This document shows, piece by piece, positions 36,969 to 47,790 of a stretch of 64,000 nt of DNA. The DNA comes from Porodaedalea pini (taxonomy: Eukaryota; Basidiomycota; Agaricomycetes; Hymenochaetales; Hymenochaetaceae), in NCBI GenBank assembly GCA_002794775.1, contig NBAY01000005.1, forward strand, positions 992,001-1,056,000. Direction: 5' to 3'. The notes beneath the pieces are model-generated. The model was not told the origin of the DNA, did no database searches, and was given only the letters and a program-made list of their open reading frames with translations. Made by a program: the position numbers and the translations under genes. Within the stretch, counting starts at the first letter, position 1; each line of letters begins with the position of its first letter.

Positions 36969-38489
36969 CTATAGGCCGTGACGTCGATGAGCTCAGTTTA
37001 TATTGATGTATGAATGTGTCATTAAGAGTTCTATTTAATGTTACGATCTAGCTCCGCACTGCCGCCGTGAAATCCAAGTACGGTGGGGCAATTGGTCTAA
37101 GTCCGACGATTCAATTTTACCAAGAGGTGTGCTTGTACTACTCGTTGGACCCTCACTTTGTGCAATGATTCGGACGTAGGCAAGCATTCGAGAGACGTTT
37201 TTAATTACATGCTTAACCATCCCTATTACTCCCTGAGCTGTGCTATCCGCTGCTTACTGATATCCTGTTCGCCTCCGCGCATTTAAGCGATCGGATATGT
37301 GATTGAGCAACATAGCAGAGGTAAATCTGCCGCCGAAGTCAAGTGCATGTGTCTTTTAGGCGTTCGGCACGTCAGCGTAAGAATTGAGGCAAAGCCTGTC
37401 TCTGAAACCTTCTCGCTTGCATAGAGTTTGAATATATGCCGTTTGTCCGTTCTTCTATTGTGCTATGGAAGGGAATTAACTATTGCACTATTCAGTTATA
37501 TTTTCAAAATAGTTACTGTACTAGTAAATCGTGAAACGGGGGTACCCAGGAATTAAACACGAATCAGGCCTGGGCGGGCTGGCAACAAAGCTAATAAATT
37601 AAGCCAAGAATTTCGAATACATGTCGCTTGTTGTCCGCTACAGGCAAGAAATTACAGGACCAGTACTAGTGCTTAGCGTTTCCCCAAGTAGACTTTATGC
37701 GCGCCATTTATCGGACTGCCTAATCAGCTGTTTACGTAAGCAACTACACTTCTTCGGCATCGCCTGCTCGCTTCTTGCTCACTTTCATCTGTGATATTAG
37801 AACTAATAGAAGAAGGACAAGTAACCAGGCTGATGGACCTTGGCTGTCGACAACAAGAACTCAAGCATGCCGATGAGACGCATGTCGCGGTCCGACTGAC
37901 CTGCTCAAACAAGCTCGGTTATCTTGACTAGGCAGGCCGAAAAAAGCACACAAAAATCTGGACAGTCGTCATTCTTGGGAATTCGTATGTTAAAAAGCTG
38001 GATGACATCTTTTATTCTGCTTCTCTAATGTACATGTCTCAACCTTCCCACAGTTATAGCAGACGAGTGCGTGGTGGCAGCAACCCAATGAGCTGTACTA
38101 ATTGAAGGACTCAGTCAAGCTATAACTATATGTGGAAAGCTCCGCCGAGGCGCAGCTAAAGTCTGTTTAAATTTCTTTGCCATAATCCTTAGATTTCATT
38201 TCCACATTTCCCCACTGCCTTATGGTACAAAAGCCGCTAGCGACACGGGGTATTACGTTCAAGCCGTCTGATGTCCAGACTCTTCTCGCCACACGACTAA
38301 AGTCCTCTCCATAATGGTCTCTAAACTTTCTTCGCCGGCTTTCCCTCATGAGAGGCTGCTGCCAGCACATATATTTACATCGTTCGTCACTTTCTCACGA
38401 TGACTATAAGGTCCTCTGACAACCCTTGGCCCGCTCTGTCTGGTTGCTGGTCGTCTACGGCTGGTCGTCTGCTTCCTTCAACTGCAGGC
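36969..38489. other. Intergenic, 1.5 kb, between the two duplicated units
   Basis: The first ~380 bp match the end of the right unit (42530-42906). The middle (about 37360-38170) has no gene and no similarity noticed elsewhere. The last ~310 bp are the promoter of transporter copy 2. Confidence 0.5.
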
Positions 38490-40548
38490 ATGCCTGGACT
38501 TGAAGAGAAAGGATCCACAACCCCAGGCGACAAAGAGCTCAAGTATGACCATGTTTTTCGTGGATGGAGGACGAGTCTGGAGCGTGTTTATTACAATCCA
38601 CTAACCCAGGTTATCTTGCTTGGGTTCGTCTGCTTTATGGGTCCCGGGATGTTCAATGCCCTGAACGGCCTCGGTGGTGCAGGGCAGGTTGATACGAGCA
38701 CTAGCGCAAATGCCAACACCGCTGTTTATGCGACGTTCGCAGTGTCAGCTTTCTTTTCTGGGTCCGTGATTTCAGGCTTGGCTTTAGGAGTAGCTTTATA
38801 CTGATCTTGCTTTAGCTCGATCAACAACAAGCTAGGATCTCGTACTACTCTTTTCCTTGGTACAATTGGTTATGCTCTTTATATGGGAGCATTCCTGTGA
38901 CTGGTCATATCTTTCGACCTCGCTACTCGACTGCTAACGCCTCGTACCAGTGCACTAAACATACACGGCAACTTAAAGAGCTTCGTTATTGCTGCAGGAG
39001 CGATAGATGGCCTCTGCGCCGGTCCTCTGTGGACCGCACAAGAGACACTAATGCTCGCTTATCCAACTGGCAAGTCTACTTCTTTAAAACATATAGAGAG
39101 ACCCTGGGTTCTCAAGTTTTTAATTCTTCTCCATAGAAAGTCATAAAGGTCTCTTCATAGGGTTGTTTTGGAGTGTCTATAACATAGGTGGAGTCGTCGG
39201 CGCTGCCGTGTCTCTAGGACGTAACTTTCACTCGACCGTAAGCTCACTTTTCATACTTCTGACGTGTTACTTATTCATGCAATAAAGGCTGGCTCTGGTA
39301 AGACACGTTTGGGTTCCGTGATCGGGAATGCTGATGACGTTATAATATGTCTACAGTTGACAATGGAACATATGTCAGTGTTCTTCACGATAAATGTGTT
39401 ATGGAAACGTCGGTTGCTCACGATAAGATAGATCGGATTCCTTACCCTCTCCTGTATAGGTGTCATTATTCCGTTGTTCATGGCCGACCCAGCAAAAATG
39501 GTCCGCTCCGACGGATCAAAGGTGGTTGTTCCCATGCGCGCGTCATGGAAAACGGTATTTCGCGGGCTCTGGCTGACCCTCAAGGAAGATCCAGCAATAT
39601 TTCTTCTGTTTCCGATGTTCTTTGCATCAAGCTGGTTTTACGCCTGGCGTGCGTTCTTCTTCTCTTCCGTACCTCCTTTTCTCTCCCGACTTAATTGCCT
39701 TTTGTTATATGTAGAGTTCAATGACTACAATGGTGCACTGTTCACTATCCGCGCGCGTTCATTGAACAACCTTCTGTATTGGTTGGCTCAGATGGTCGGT
39801 TCTGTCGTGTTTGGGAGACTTCTGGACAGTAAGCACTTGACGCGTCGGTTCCGTGCATTTGCAGGCTGGGCACTCCTTCTTGTGGTCGTCTTTATCGTGC
39901 ACATCTGGGCTTATTTTTATCAGCGGTATGTATGCCATCGCGTGTTATAGTGACACCTAATTGATCGCTTCTCTGTAGGAATTATACACGCGAGTCCGTT
40001 AAATCGGCCAGACTCATCGACATCCATGATAAAGAGTATGCTGCGCACGTATGGCTATACATCTTCTTTGCTCTTTTAGACGCTATGTGTCAAATAACCA
40101 CGTACTGGATAGTAGGAGCCGTGTCCAATGACCCAGGCAAGCTCGCTTTCTTGACGGGTTTCTGTGAGTGACCCTTCTCTCCGATTGGAAGGTACATTTC
40201 ATTCAAGTTGACTTTGTCATCAAGACAAGTCCATCCAGTCAGCAGGGCAAGCAGGTGTATGGCGAGCAGACGCTGTCGGCATTCCGTGAGCCCGAACTTC
40301 AGGCTCAAGAATACATACTAATATCTTCATGATTCCTAGTTACATGAACATCTTCCTCTCGACTTGGATACTACTTGTAGCGGGGCTCGTTTTTATGTTG
40401 CCGATGCTAATCCTACGTGTCACGAACCATACGCCCGACGAGTCAGAGGGCGCAATGACGTAAGCGTCCGTGACTGGAGTTAAATCTGCTTCTAATTATC
40501 TCTTGTAGAGGGTCGCGTGCAGACGATGGGTCCTCGCCGAGGGTATGA
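38490..40548 (+). CDS. UNC93-like transporter (MFS fold), copy 2
   Basis: Starts MPGLEEKGSTTPGDKELKYDHVFRGWRTSLERVYYNPLTQ and follows the same exon plan as copy 1, including a GC-AG intron (39070-39136), the 10-nt exon (39288-39297) and the 58-nt intron (39374-39431) that holds copia in copy 1. Segments seen include FFSGSINNKLGSRTTLFLG, GAIDGLCAGPLWTAQETL, GLFIGLFWSVYNIGG, ADPAKMVRSDGSKVVVPM, EFNDYNGALFTIRARSLNN, WALLLVVVFIVHIWAYF and YMNIFLSTWILLVAGLVFML. It ends RADDGSSPRV-stop. It is a polytopic membrane protein of unknown substrate. The frame appears intact, and this gene is the probable functional copy if the retrotransposon silences copy 1. Confidence 0.88.
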
Positions 40549-41327
40549 GAATAGTGATGTCGGATCGAGACAGACGGATGAGCAAGGGCCTCGAGAACTT
40601 TAGATGGAAGGTCGGACTGCCACGATTGTTATAATTAAAAGACGCCGATGCTTCTAAATCTAATCACGGGCTTTGAGTGGCAATGGATGGCGAGATTGTG
40701 AAGTAAAATTCTACTGTTCTATAAACGTAAATGATCGACGTCCTGGCGACGCGACGCGTCATGTGCACGTGATAGCCTCAAGCCCTTGATTTCGTTCACG
40801 AACTTGAATCTTCTCCTCTTGCGATGGCTCCTCTACCTGTCTGAACGCCTTTTACGAGTCATTCCATCCACTCCGCATCCGTGCCATACGGGAAGTCTCT
40901 CTTGAACGCGACCCTCCGTATGCGACGTTATCTATGTTGTGATTTACTTGTGAAGATCAACACGGACAAGATGAAGCAGTCTGGTGGGCACGGGAATGAG
41001 CTTGAAGCGCGTGAAGCACGGCAAAGAAGATGTTCTGAAAAGTATTTATTCAGAAGATCTCTGCTTAAAGAAACGAGGAACTCGCCAGACGGATGAAAAA
41101 GGGTAACCACTATTAGCTACGTACAGGACGAGTCTGAAGTGAAAACGCGAGTGCGCCGAATGATCTGGTATCAATATACTATCATATGGGCTGGACAAAA
41201 GATACCAGCGAATACAGTAAGTTTTATGGAGCGATGTATCATCGTCTACCGGACCTTATAGTATCCGCAGCTTTTAACCAGTTCACGATATTTATCTAGG
41301 CCGCTCTTATAAAAGGGAAATCCAACT

Positions 41328-41340
41328 CCCCCCCCCCCCC
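41328..41340 (+). repeat. C13 homopolymer
   Basis: Thirteen consecutive C residues in the decayed duplicated region. Confidence 0.9.
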
Positions 41341-41379
41341 ACCTGGTTTTGCGGACTAATAATCCGCCCGTACCATTCA

Positions 41380-42410
41380 CCGCTACTTGAAGCTTTAAAA
41401 ACCGCCATAGCAAGCAATGATTCTTCCAAAATTCATGTGGTAGAGTGAGTACCTTTGCAACGCTTGTCACAGTTCTAGATTTATCGAAGTACACGAAGTT
41501 GCGTATTCGGTCCGTAAAATATAATTTTTCTGTGCCTATGTACACGACTGAATAGTTGCGAATTACAGGCTTTTGGTGATCGTTCATTGATTATTAGATC
41601 TTGTACGATATAAATCTTACTTAAGAAGGGTAAAAATGTAATCTGTGAGTAAACTGTTTATCTGCGCTCTGCTGGAGAAATCTAAAGAGATCAAAGGGAA
41701 TGAGTCTTCTGTCCCTGACTTAGTCCGTTGCTGTGTCCAAGTCGTGGCTTACGGCCTACTTATGGCCTATGAATTCAGTAAGGACCTTTTCCGTGGTCTC
41801 GAGTTATTTATTAATGATTGATGGGTATACTATTCTTCACAGTCATCTTGTTCTTATTGTGTGGATAGGCGCTAAACAATGTAGGAACACTCAGATGTCG
41901 AATAAGCCAGTGATGGATGATTTAAATGATCCCTTTAGGGTACGACAACCTGCGCGAATGCCCCTAGCTTCTGAAATATTACGGAGACGGTAAATATCTC
42001 ACACTTCTTGATCATCCGCTTTGCTTTATATGTTATATACTGTGGGCGCGGTTCACTTTATAATACTCTTGGTATGCCGTGGTAATTCCGCATTCGAATT
42101 CACGATTAGACCGACCGTTTTACAGCCATAGCAGCGGCAAACTTCGAAGGAGAGTTGGAAATGCTCGCCTGCTCCATGTCTGATTTCTGGACAACTTTCG
42201 TTGTGACTATGTGTAACGGGACGGCTATGACGAACTCTCCTGGTGACGTTTGTCTACTCTTTTAGCCTGTTGAGCTACACCTGAGCTGATTTATGACTGC
42301 AGCGCAACTCCACTCGGTGCTGTCGGCTCGCATGATATTGAACCTACGCTTAGCTGCGAACGGCCTCACAAACAACCAGGCCTCTAACCACCGCTGAGTT
42401 TCGTGAATCG
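41380..42410 (+). pseudogene. DUF6533-type membrane protein, copy 2, decayed
   Basis: Fragments align with copy 1: the first exon region (41395-41440) has lost the in-frame ATG and meets a TAG; the part equivalent to copy 1 35500-36090 (the YDYLLT/WSIGKVLFL exons) is absent; the GLLMAYEFS exon (41750-41780), VWIGAKQC (41860-41882) and LHSVLSARMILNLR (42313-42354) remain, followed by an early stop. The copy is clearly non-functional. Confidence 0.65.
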
Positions 42411-43535
42411 TAATATTAGAGGTTTATTGTACGGAGACATGATAGTACAAAGAGTGACACGGAGTTGAGAAGCTTTGAACTGCATTCGAGAGGTTGATGA
42501 GGATACTAGATAGTAAAGCCGGTGAGTTCGATTTATGTTGATGTAAAGGAAGCCATCAAGAGCTCTGCTTACCGTTGTGATCCAGCTCTATGCTTCCGAA
42601 CTGAATCTAGAGGGCGGCTCAGGCACTCGTCTCGGGCCAACAAGTCGATTTTGCTATAAAGAAAAAAAACGGAAGGCTTGGTCTTCCCGCGTGGCACTCG
42701 ACTTGTTTGCGCTTTGGCACAGACATAGACATAGACAAGCATTTCGACAGGCACCTCCAATTACATACTTAACCATCCCTTATTACTCCTTGGGCTGTGC
42801 CGTTCATTGCTTAGCGATAGCCTCTACTCGCCTCCGCGTACTTCAAGCGATCAGATATGCGAGTGAGCGATACGGCAGAGGTAAATCTGCCGCCGGACTC
42901 AAATGCATATAGCTTGGGGGTGCGCAGGCAGTCGGGTTTCCCCCAGAAAGCGACGCGCTGTCTTCATGCCGTGTTAGTGCTGGCGTCTGCCAGCGCACGA
43001 AAAGAGCCAGTCCATATGCATGGTTTCGTTTTCTTTGAAGAAAAATAAAATAAAAACTCCGTTTCCTGGGGAGCGAATACACTGGACTTGAGAGTGTGGT
43101 GAACAGAATCCTTTCAGCCAGACTGAAAGGTCCATGAGTACTTTTCATGACCAGACACGATGAAATGCGTTTTTTTAGAGATAAAAAGCAGATTAGGGAT
43201 GATCAGATCTGAATGGGGATGCAGTGTGACATTTGAACAGACGCGTCACGGGAGCGGAGGCCGCTTTGGACTGATGGACAGCAAGCTCGTCGACAACGAG
43301 AACTGTCGTCCACATCGCTCGCTGTCCAACGCAGTCAGCGCAATACTCACCACCGCTGAACAATCCTGGTAAGTCTCTTTGTTGCACAGTGCTCTGCGTC
43401 GTCGTCGTGCGCGCCGCTTACAGAATTGTCGTTATCGCCAGGCCGTTCTAGGCCGCCGCCGTTGTCCATCGCGTGCTCACCAAAAGTAGCACGACGTCGA
43501 CGTCGCCGCAAACGCCGCCGACGCGCGAGCCCTCG
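42411..43535. other. Intergenic, 1.1 kb; right edge of the duplication and promoter of the next gene
   Basis: Similarity to the left unit fades at about 42906. A possible 5' non-coding exon ends near 43370 with GGTAAGTC, but this is not certain. Confidence 0.4.
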
Positions 43536-46464
43536 ATGGCCCTCGTTGCCGCGCACGACTGGTCGAACGATATGGACAACAGGCAACAGCGCCCTCACAG
43601 CAACACCGATCCAGCCAACGCGGCAGCTGCCGTCACCCAACAATCGCAGTCTCCGAGCGCATACGGACAGCCCCCGTACGGCTACGCTCACCCTCAACAG
43701 GCCTCGCCGGCGTGGCATATGGGTGGCATGAACCAGATGAACATCGCTCATGGCCAACCAGGCCCGGGTTACTTCCCGCCGATGCAGTACTACCCACAAC
43801 ATTACCCACACCCTCAACAGCAACAACCACCGCAGATGCATGGCCAACACCCGCACCCACAGGGAAGTCCATATGGGCAGCCACCCCAGATGTTCGACCC
43901 GAATGCCCAGTTCGCGCAATGGGCATATCAGCAGATGATGTTCAACGCACAGCAGTCTCACCAGCTGTCTATCTCGCCGCCGCCCCAACAGCAGCAGCAG
44001 CAGCAACGTGGGCGCTCAGGCTCACACTCGGGCTCGAATGCCGGTACACCGACGAATGAGTACTATCAGACACCATTCGGCCACAACCGTTTTCAACCGG
44101 CCGCCGGCGGTGGTACTCCGCCGCCGAGCCAACAAGCGACCAATGGCGGCCCGTACCAGGGCTTCCACCCATACCGTCGCCCGGAACGCGGCGACAGACG
44201 ACCGCATTCAGAAAGTCCATTGAGCGCGGGTGGCGGGACAAGCAATAGTAACAGCATCCCTTTTCAGCCGCCGTATGCTCGGGCAGATGCCGCCGGCAGC
44301 ACGACGTCTGTCAATTCCTCGTCGGGCGCGTCACAGCGCTCGCGCACGAACTCTGGTACGAGTGCAAGCGGATCAGCACGTCCTCCTCACAATCAGCAAC
44401 ATAACCAGAAGCACACGCCTCGTCAGTCGTCAACATCGTCGGCAACCTCTACCCCGCGTAGTGCTTCGTCATCGTCGAGCACGGTTTCTGCATCGACTTT
44501 GTCGACACCGGGTTCGACAGCTACGGCGTCGCGTACCTCTCGGCCCTCTCCGTTATCACAAGGAGCCATTCTGTCTGCAGCTGAGCGGCGCAAATCGCGC
44601 GACGACAGCGATCTCGCAGCGATGCTCAACAGTACTGCTAGTCTTGGTGACCCGTCGCCAGCCAGTCCAATGGCCCGCAACGGACTCAAGGGTCGTCTCC
44701 GCCGCGCTCTATCTTTCAACGCCGCACAGACGTTACGGGAAGAGGAGGAGGAAGCAGCAGCAAAGGCTAATGGCAAAAAGAAAGAGAAGGCTGGAGACGG
44801 AGAAACGGAGGGTGAGGGTGACGTTGCCAGTATGGCGACGAAGAAGACGAAGAAAAGCTTGCGCATGTTCAACTCGCGCTTCAATGCGTCGACGGACAAC
44901 ATTTCACTTTCGTCTACCGTCTCATCCGCAAGTGTCATGATCCGTAAGCTCGGCTCGATGGGCAAACTCGCGCGTCGCAATTCGCTTGCAGGTATTACTT
45001 CGCTCTTTAAGGACAAGGATAAAGATAAGAACAAGGACGGCGACGAAGAGGCGACAGACGCGAAAGGCAAGAAGTCGAAGGGCAAAAGTCGTAAGGCAGA
45101 GGCGAGCATTTCGCATGTCACTGCCGAGCTTGATCGCTCGAATGACTGGTCTGCGCCGGGCATGGAGGGCCTTTCCCCCGCCGCAAAGCTTGCTCGTCAG
45201 CATACACTTAAGAGCAACGCAGAGGCTGCAGCCCGCGCCAAGGCACAGCAGGAGGCGCAGGCCGCTGCCGCTGCCGCCTCGGCGTCTGGTTCAGGCACGA
45301 ACGGGGAGATTCTTCCGACGACTTGGGAACGCAACACTGCGACGAAGCACGGCGTCAATCTTGGCAGTATACGAGAGGATGGCATGCGCGTCGTCGTGGA
45401 GGAAGACTCGGATGAGGAAGACGGAGAAATGAGACGGCAGTCCGAGGAAATTGGGAGCGGGAGTGATGAGGATAGTACCTGGCACGGACACGGGCAGGAT
45501 GAGGATGAGGAGACCACGGTCCGCATGGGAGGAGATAGAGGTGTCCTGGATGAGGAGGAGAGCAATGGTGGCCACGGGGGTGAGGAGGATGCCCTAGAGG
45601 AACCATGGGCAACCAACATCAGACGGAGTATCGAAAGGACTCTCAGACCCGCACGGGGCATTCTGAAGAGTTCGTGCCTGTCCGAAGCTATCCGATTCGA
45701 TGTTCATACTAATGTTTGTGTCATGTTAGATGCGAACTCTTATTCTCAGGGTGAGCAGCCCGTAGGTCCTAATGCAGCGTTCTTGCAACGAGTTCGTGCC
45801 AACTCGTACGACTCGATGCCGACACACCAGTCGGAGCTCGGGCCTCTCGCGCGCATTCCGTCGCCAGATCCTGATCACATCGATGGTCTGCACCGTCATG
45901 GCTCGCACCGCTCGACTGCCTCGACAGTGAAGGACTCCGCCACTAGTGGGCCGCCTTTCCTTCCACCTCTGCAATTTGACTCTCCGCAGGTGTTGTCGCC
46001 TGCGCTGTCTACCTCATCCTCTTCATCTGCAGCGGATGGTGCCGGTAATCGAACAAGCGTGTTCAACCATCCGGGCTTGAATAATAGTGAGCCGGCGTTG
46101 TCGACAATGGTGGCGAACCCACCGACGCTGAGCCACCGTTCGGCAACGACTCCTGCGAAGCGGCTGGCATTTGCGGCAAATTTGAGCATTTACGACACCT
46201 TCTCCCCATCGACATATGATCGCCGCAGCGAACCGGCGACGTGGAGCAGGTTGACTCCCGCGCTGGCACAGAGGATTAAGGAGGAACTCAATTCGTATAA
46301 GATGGAAGAAATGGAGGTGCACGCTTCCAGTCGAGTACAGTACGTTTCTTTCCTGTCCCGTCTGCTTATCGAAGGGTTCCTGATGTACGTTGCGTCTATC
46401 CAGCACACAGTTTTTCGTTTGATGCTGTGCATTGCGTAGGCTGATTGCATTTACCAACCTCTGA
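43536..46464 (+). CDS. Large low-complexity protein with a conserved C-terminal box, possibly Bni4-like
   Basis: The first ATG in the long frame is at 43536 (MALVAAHDWSNDMDNRQQ). The N-terminal third is rich in Gln/Pro/His/Gly/Tyr, with a Gln run (about 43988-44005). Ser/Thr-rich, Lys-rich (KDKDKDKNKDGDEE) and Ala-rich segments follow. RGILK lies before a probable 60-nt in-frame intron (45670-45729). The conserved part is at the end: KRLAFAANLSIYDTFSPSTYDRR, then SRLTPALAQRIKEELNSYKMEEMEVH. A 100-nt intron (46340-46439) precedes a last exon coding QLIAFTNL-stop. The KRLAF box resembles an RVxF-type PP1-docking motif, and the YDR..LTP.LAQ.IKEELN pattern recalls the end of fungal Bni4-type PP1 regulators. 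That name is from memory and unverified. Confidence 0.7.
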
Positions 46465-47790
46465 CATTTTCCTTATCTCTGTCTGGTTTCTCCGTCCCTC
46501 TCACTTACCACCTATCCCCGATCAAACAAAAAAACGCACCGGCCATATTCATACGCATTTGCATCTTCCATACCCTCATGTCCATCCCATCTGCTGCTAC
46601 CTTCCAAATTATCCTGCCCGCCGACTGCACGCTCTTGTCTGCCCCGGAAATGTCGCTTCTTCCCGCCGTATACCCTAGTCCCTAGCGTCCCGCGTTTTGT
46701 AGGCATTTAATTAATTAACCTTCATTCTAAGCAACCCATCCTCTTCATCATTCTGGTCGTTCTCCTAGCCGTTAGCCAAACACACAACAGCTTGTGTTGG
46801 TCAAACTTTTACTCCGTCAGAAGGCGGAGGCGGCGATGGCGACGGCATACCCACTCTCGTTTCGCATTTCTCGACTCTTGTTGTCCGCTCGTTGCATGCA
46901 TTGTTTTACATAGGATGGACTACTTTTCCTCTCTCCTTCCTCCGTCCAAGCACGCGCACGCCGCTTGCATTACACGTCTCTTTCCCTTGACAGTTTCCTC
47001 GTATGTCTGCTCGATGCCGCCATTCCTTCTATTTCCATGAGCAAACTCATAGCATTTTCTTCCTGTGCGTTATCCGCCTGCATATGTCATATGAATCGGT
47101 CCTCCAGACTCGTCGCTTATCATCACTCTCCTTATTTTGCTTCTCTGTCTCCTCTTCATTGTGTGTCCTTACCATTACGTTCTCGACTGTTCAAGTTCCT
47201 GCCCACTCGTTACGGCCCGCGTTTCTCTTTTTTCCTGTCACTCGATCCTTTTCAATTTAAAGTAAATATAACATGTATATTGTTATATATCCTGCAATTG
47301 GCTCGAAATATTCGGTCCTCGACAGTCTGATCGGCGACTTGCTCAGTTCTTCTGTCAAATGCAAACTCAAACAAGTTTGTTGACGGAGCTTGAAAAATGA
47401 CGCGTTGCGACGCGCCTCAGTCACGTGCAAATCAAATCGACTGGCTGGAAGTATGTAGTACTACAGTCTCGCTGTAACAGTGTAAATATTCATCTGAAAC
47501 ACTTTCACCGAAATATTAGAGGAACATAATCATAAGATACTAAGAGCAAATACGCAGCATGGTCATTGGTGCGATATGATATACATACAAAATCATAGCA
47601 TCACTGCATACAGTACAAATTCTCATAATGTACATATGGTCGGTTCCTACCTCAAGCCAATGCAATAGGCTGGATATGCATTATGAGAATTTGTACTGGA
47701 ATGCCCACCCCCCCATGAACCCATGCCTACACGAAGCGACAAACCATGACAGCACACGCACGACAGAAGCCCAAAGCACTAAGATTCGAT
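46465..47790. other. Intergenic, 1.3 kb, between convergent genes
   Basis: Pyrimidine-rich 3' region of the upstream gene, then a strong inverted repeat (47611-47698) near the 3' end of VPS27. No protein-like frame. Confidence 0.5.
47611..47698. repeat. 20-bp perfect inverted repeat with 48-nt loop
   Basis: Arms CAGTACAAATTCTCATAATG (47611-47630) and its exact reverse complement (47679-47698). Past a 2-nt bulge the pairing extends by CATAT/ATATG, and weak pairing continues outside (GCATA / GGAATGC). It lies about 95 bp beyond the VPS27 stop, probably in its 3' UTR or just after it. It may be a MITE remnant, a hairpin in the transcript or a small-RNA precursor. Confidence 0.85.

Larger units (their letters stand above)
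26815..37350 (+). repeat. Segmental duplication, left unit
   Basis: Contains an UNC93-like transporter plus a DUF6533 gene. It is similar to 38178-42906 in promoter, exons, introns and the far 3' flank (for example AATTACATGCTTAACCATCC against AATTACATACTTAACCATCC). Without the copia insertion it is about 5.4 kb long. Edges are approximate. Confidence 0.75.
38178..42906 (+). repeat. Segmental duplication, right unit
   Basis: Counterpart of 26815-37350. The transporter half is well preserved; the DUF6533 half has lost about 0.5 kb and contains stops. It lacks the copia insertion, so it preserves the empty target site. Confidence 0.75.

Noticed and set aside
43473..43535. Earlier start of the low-complexity protein
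   Set aside because: The codon at 43473 is GTG; the first ATG in frame is at 43536.
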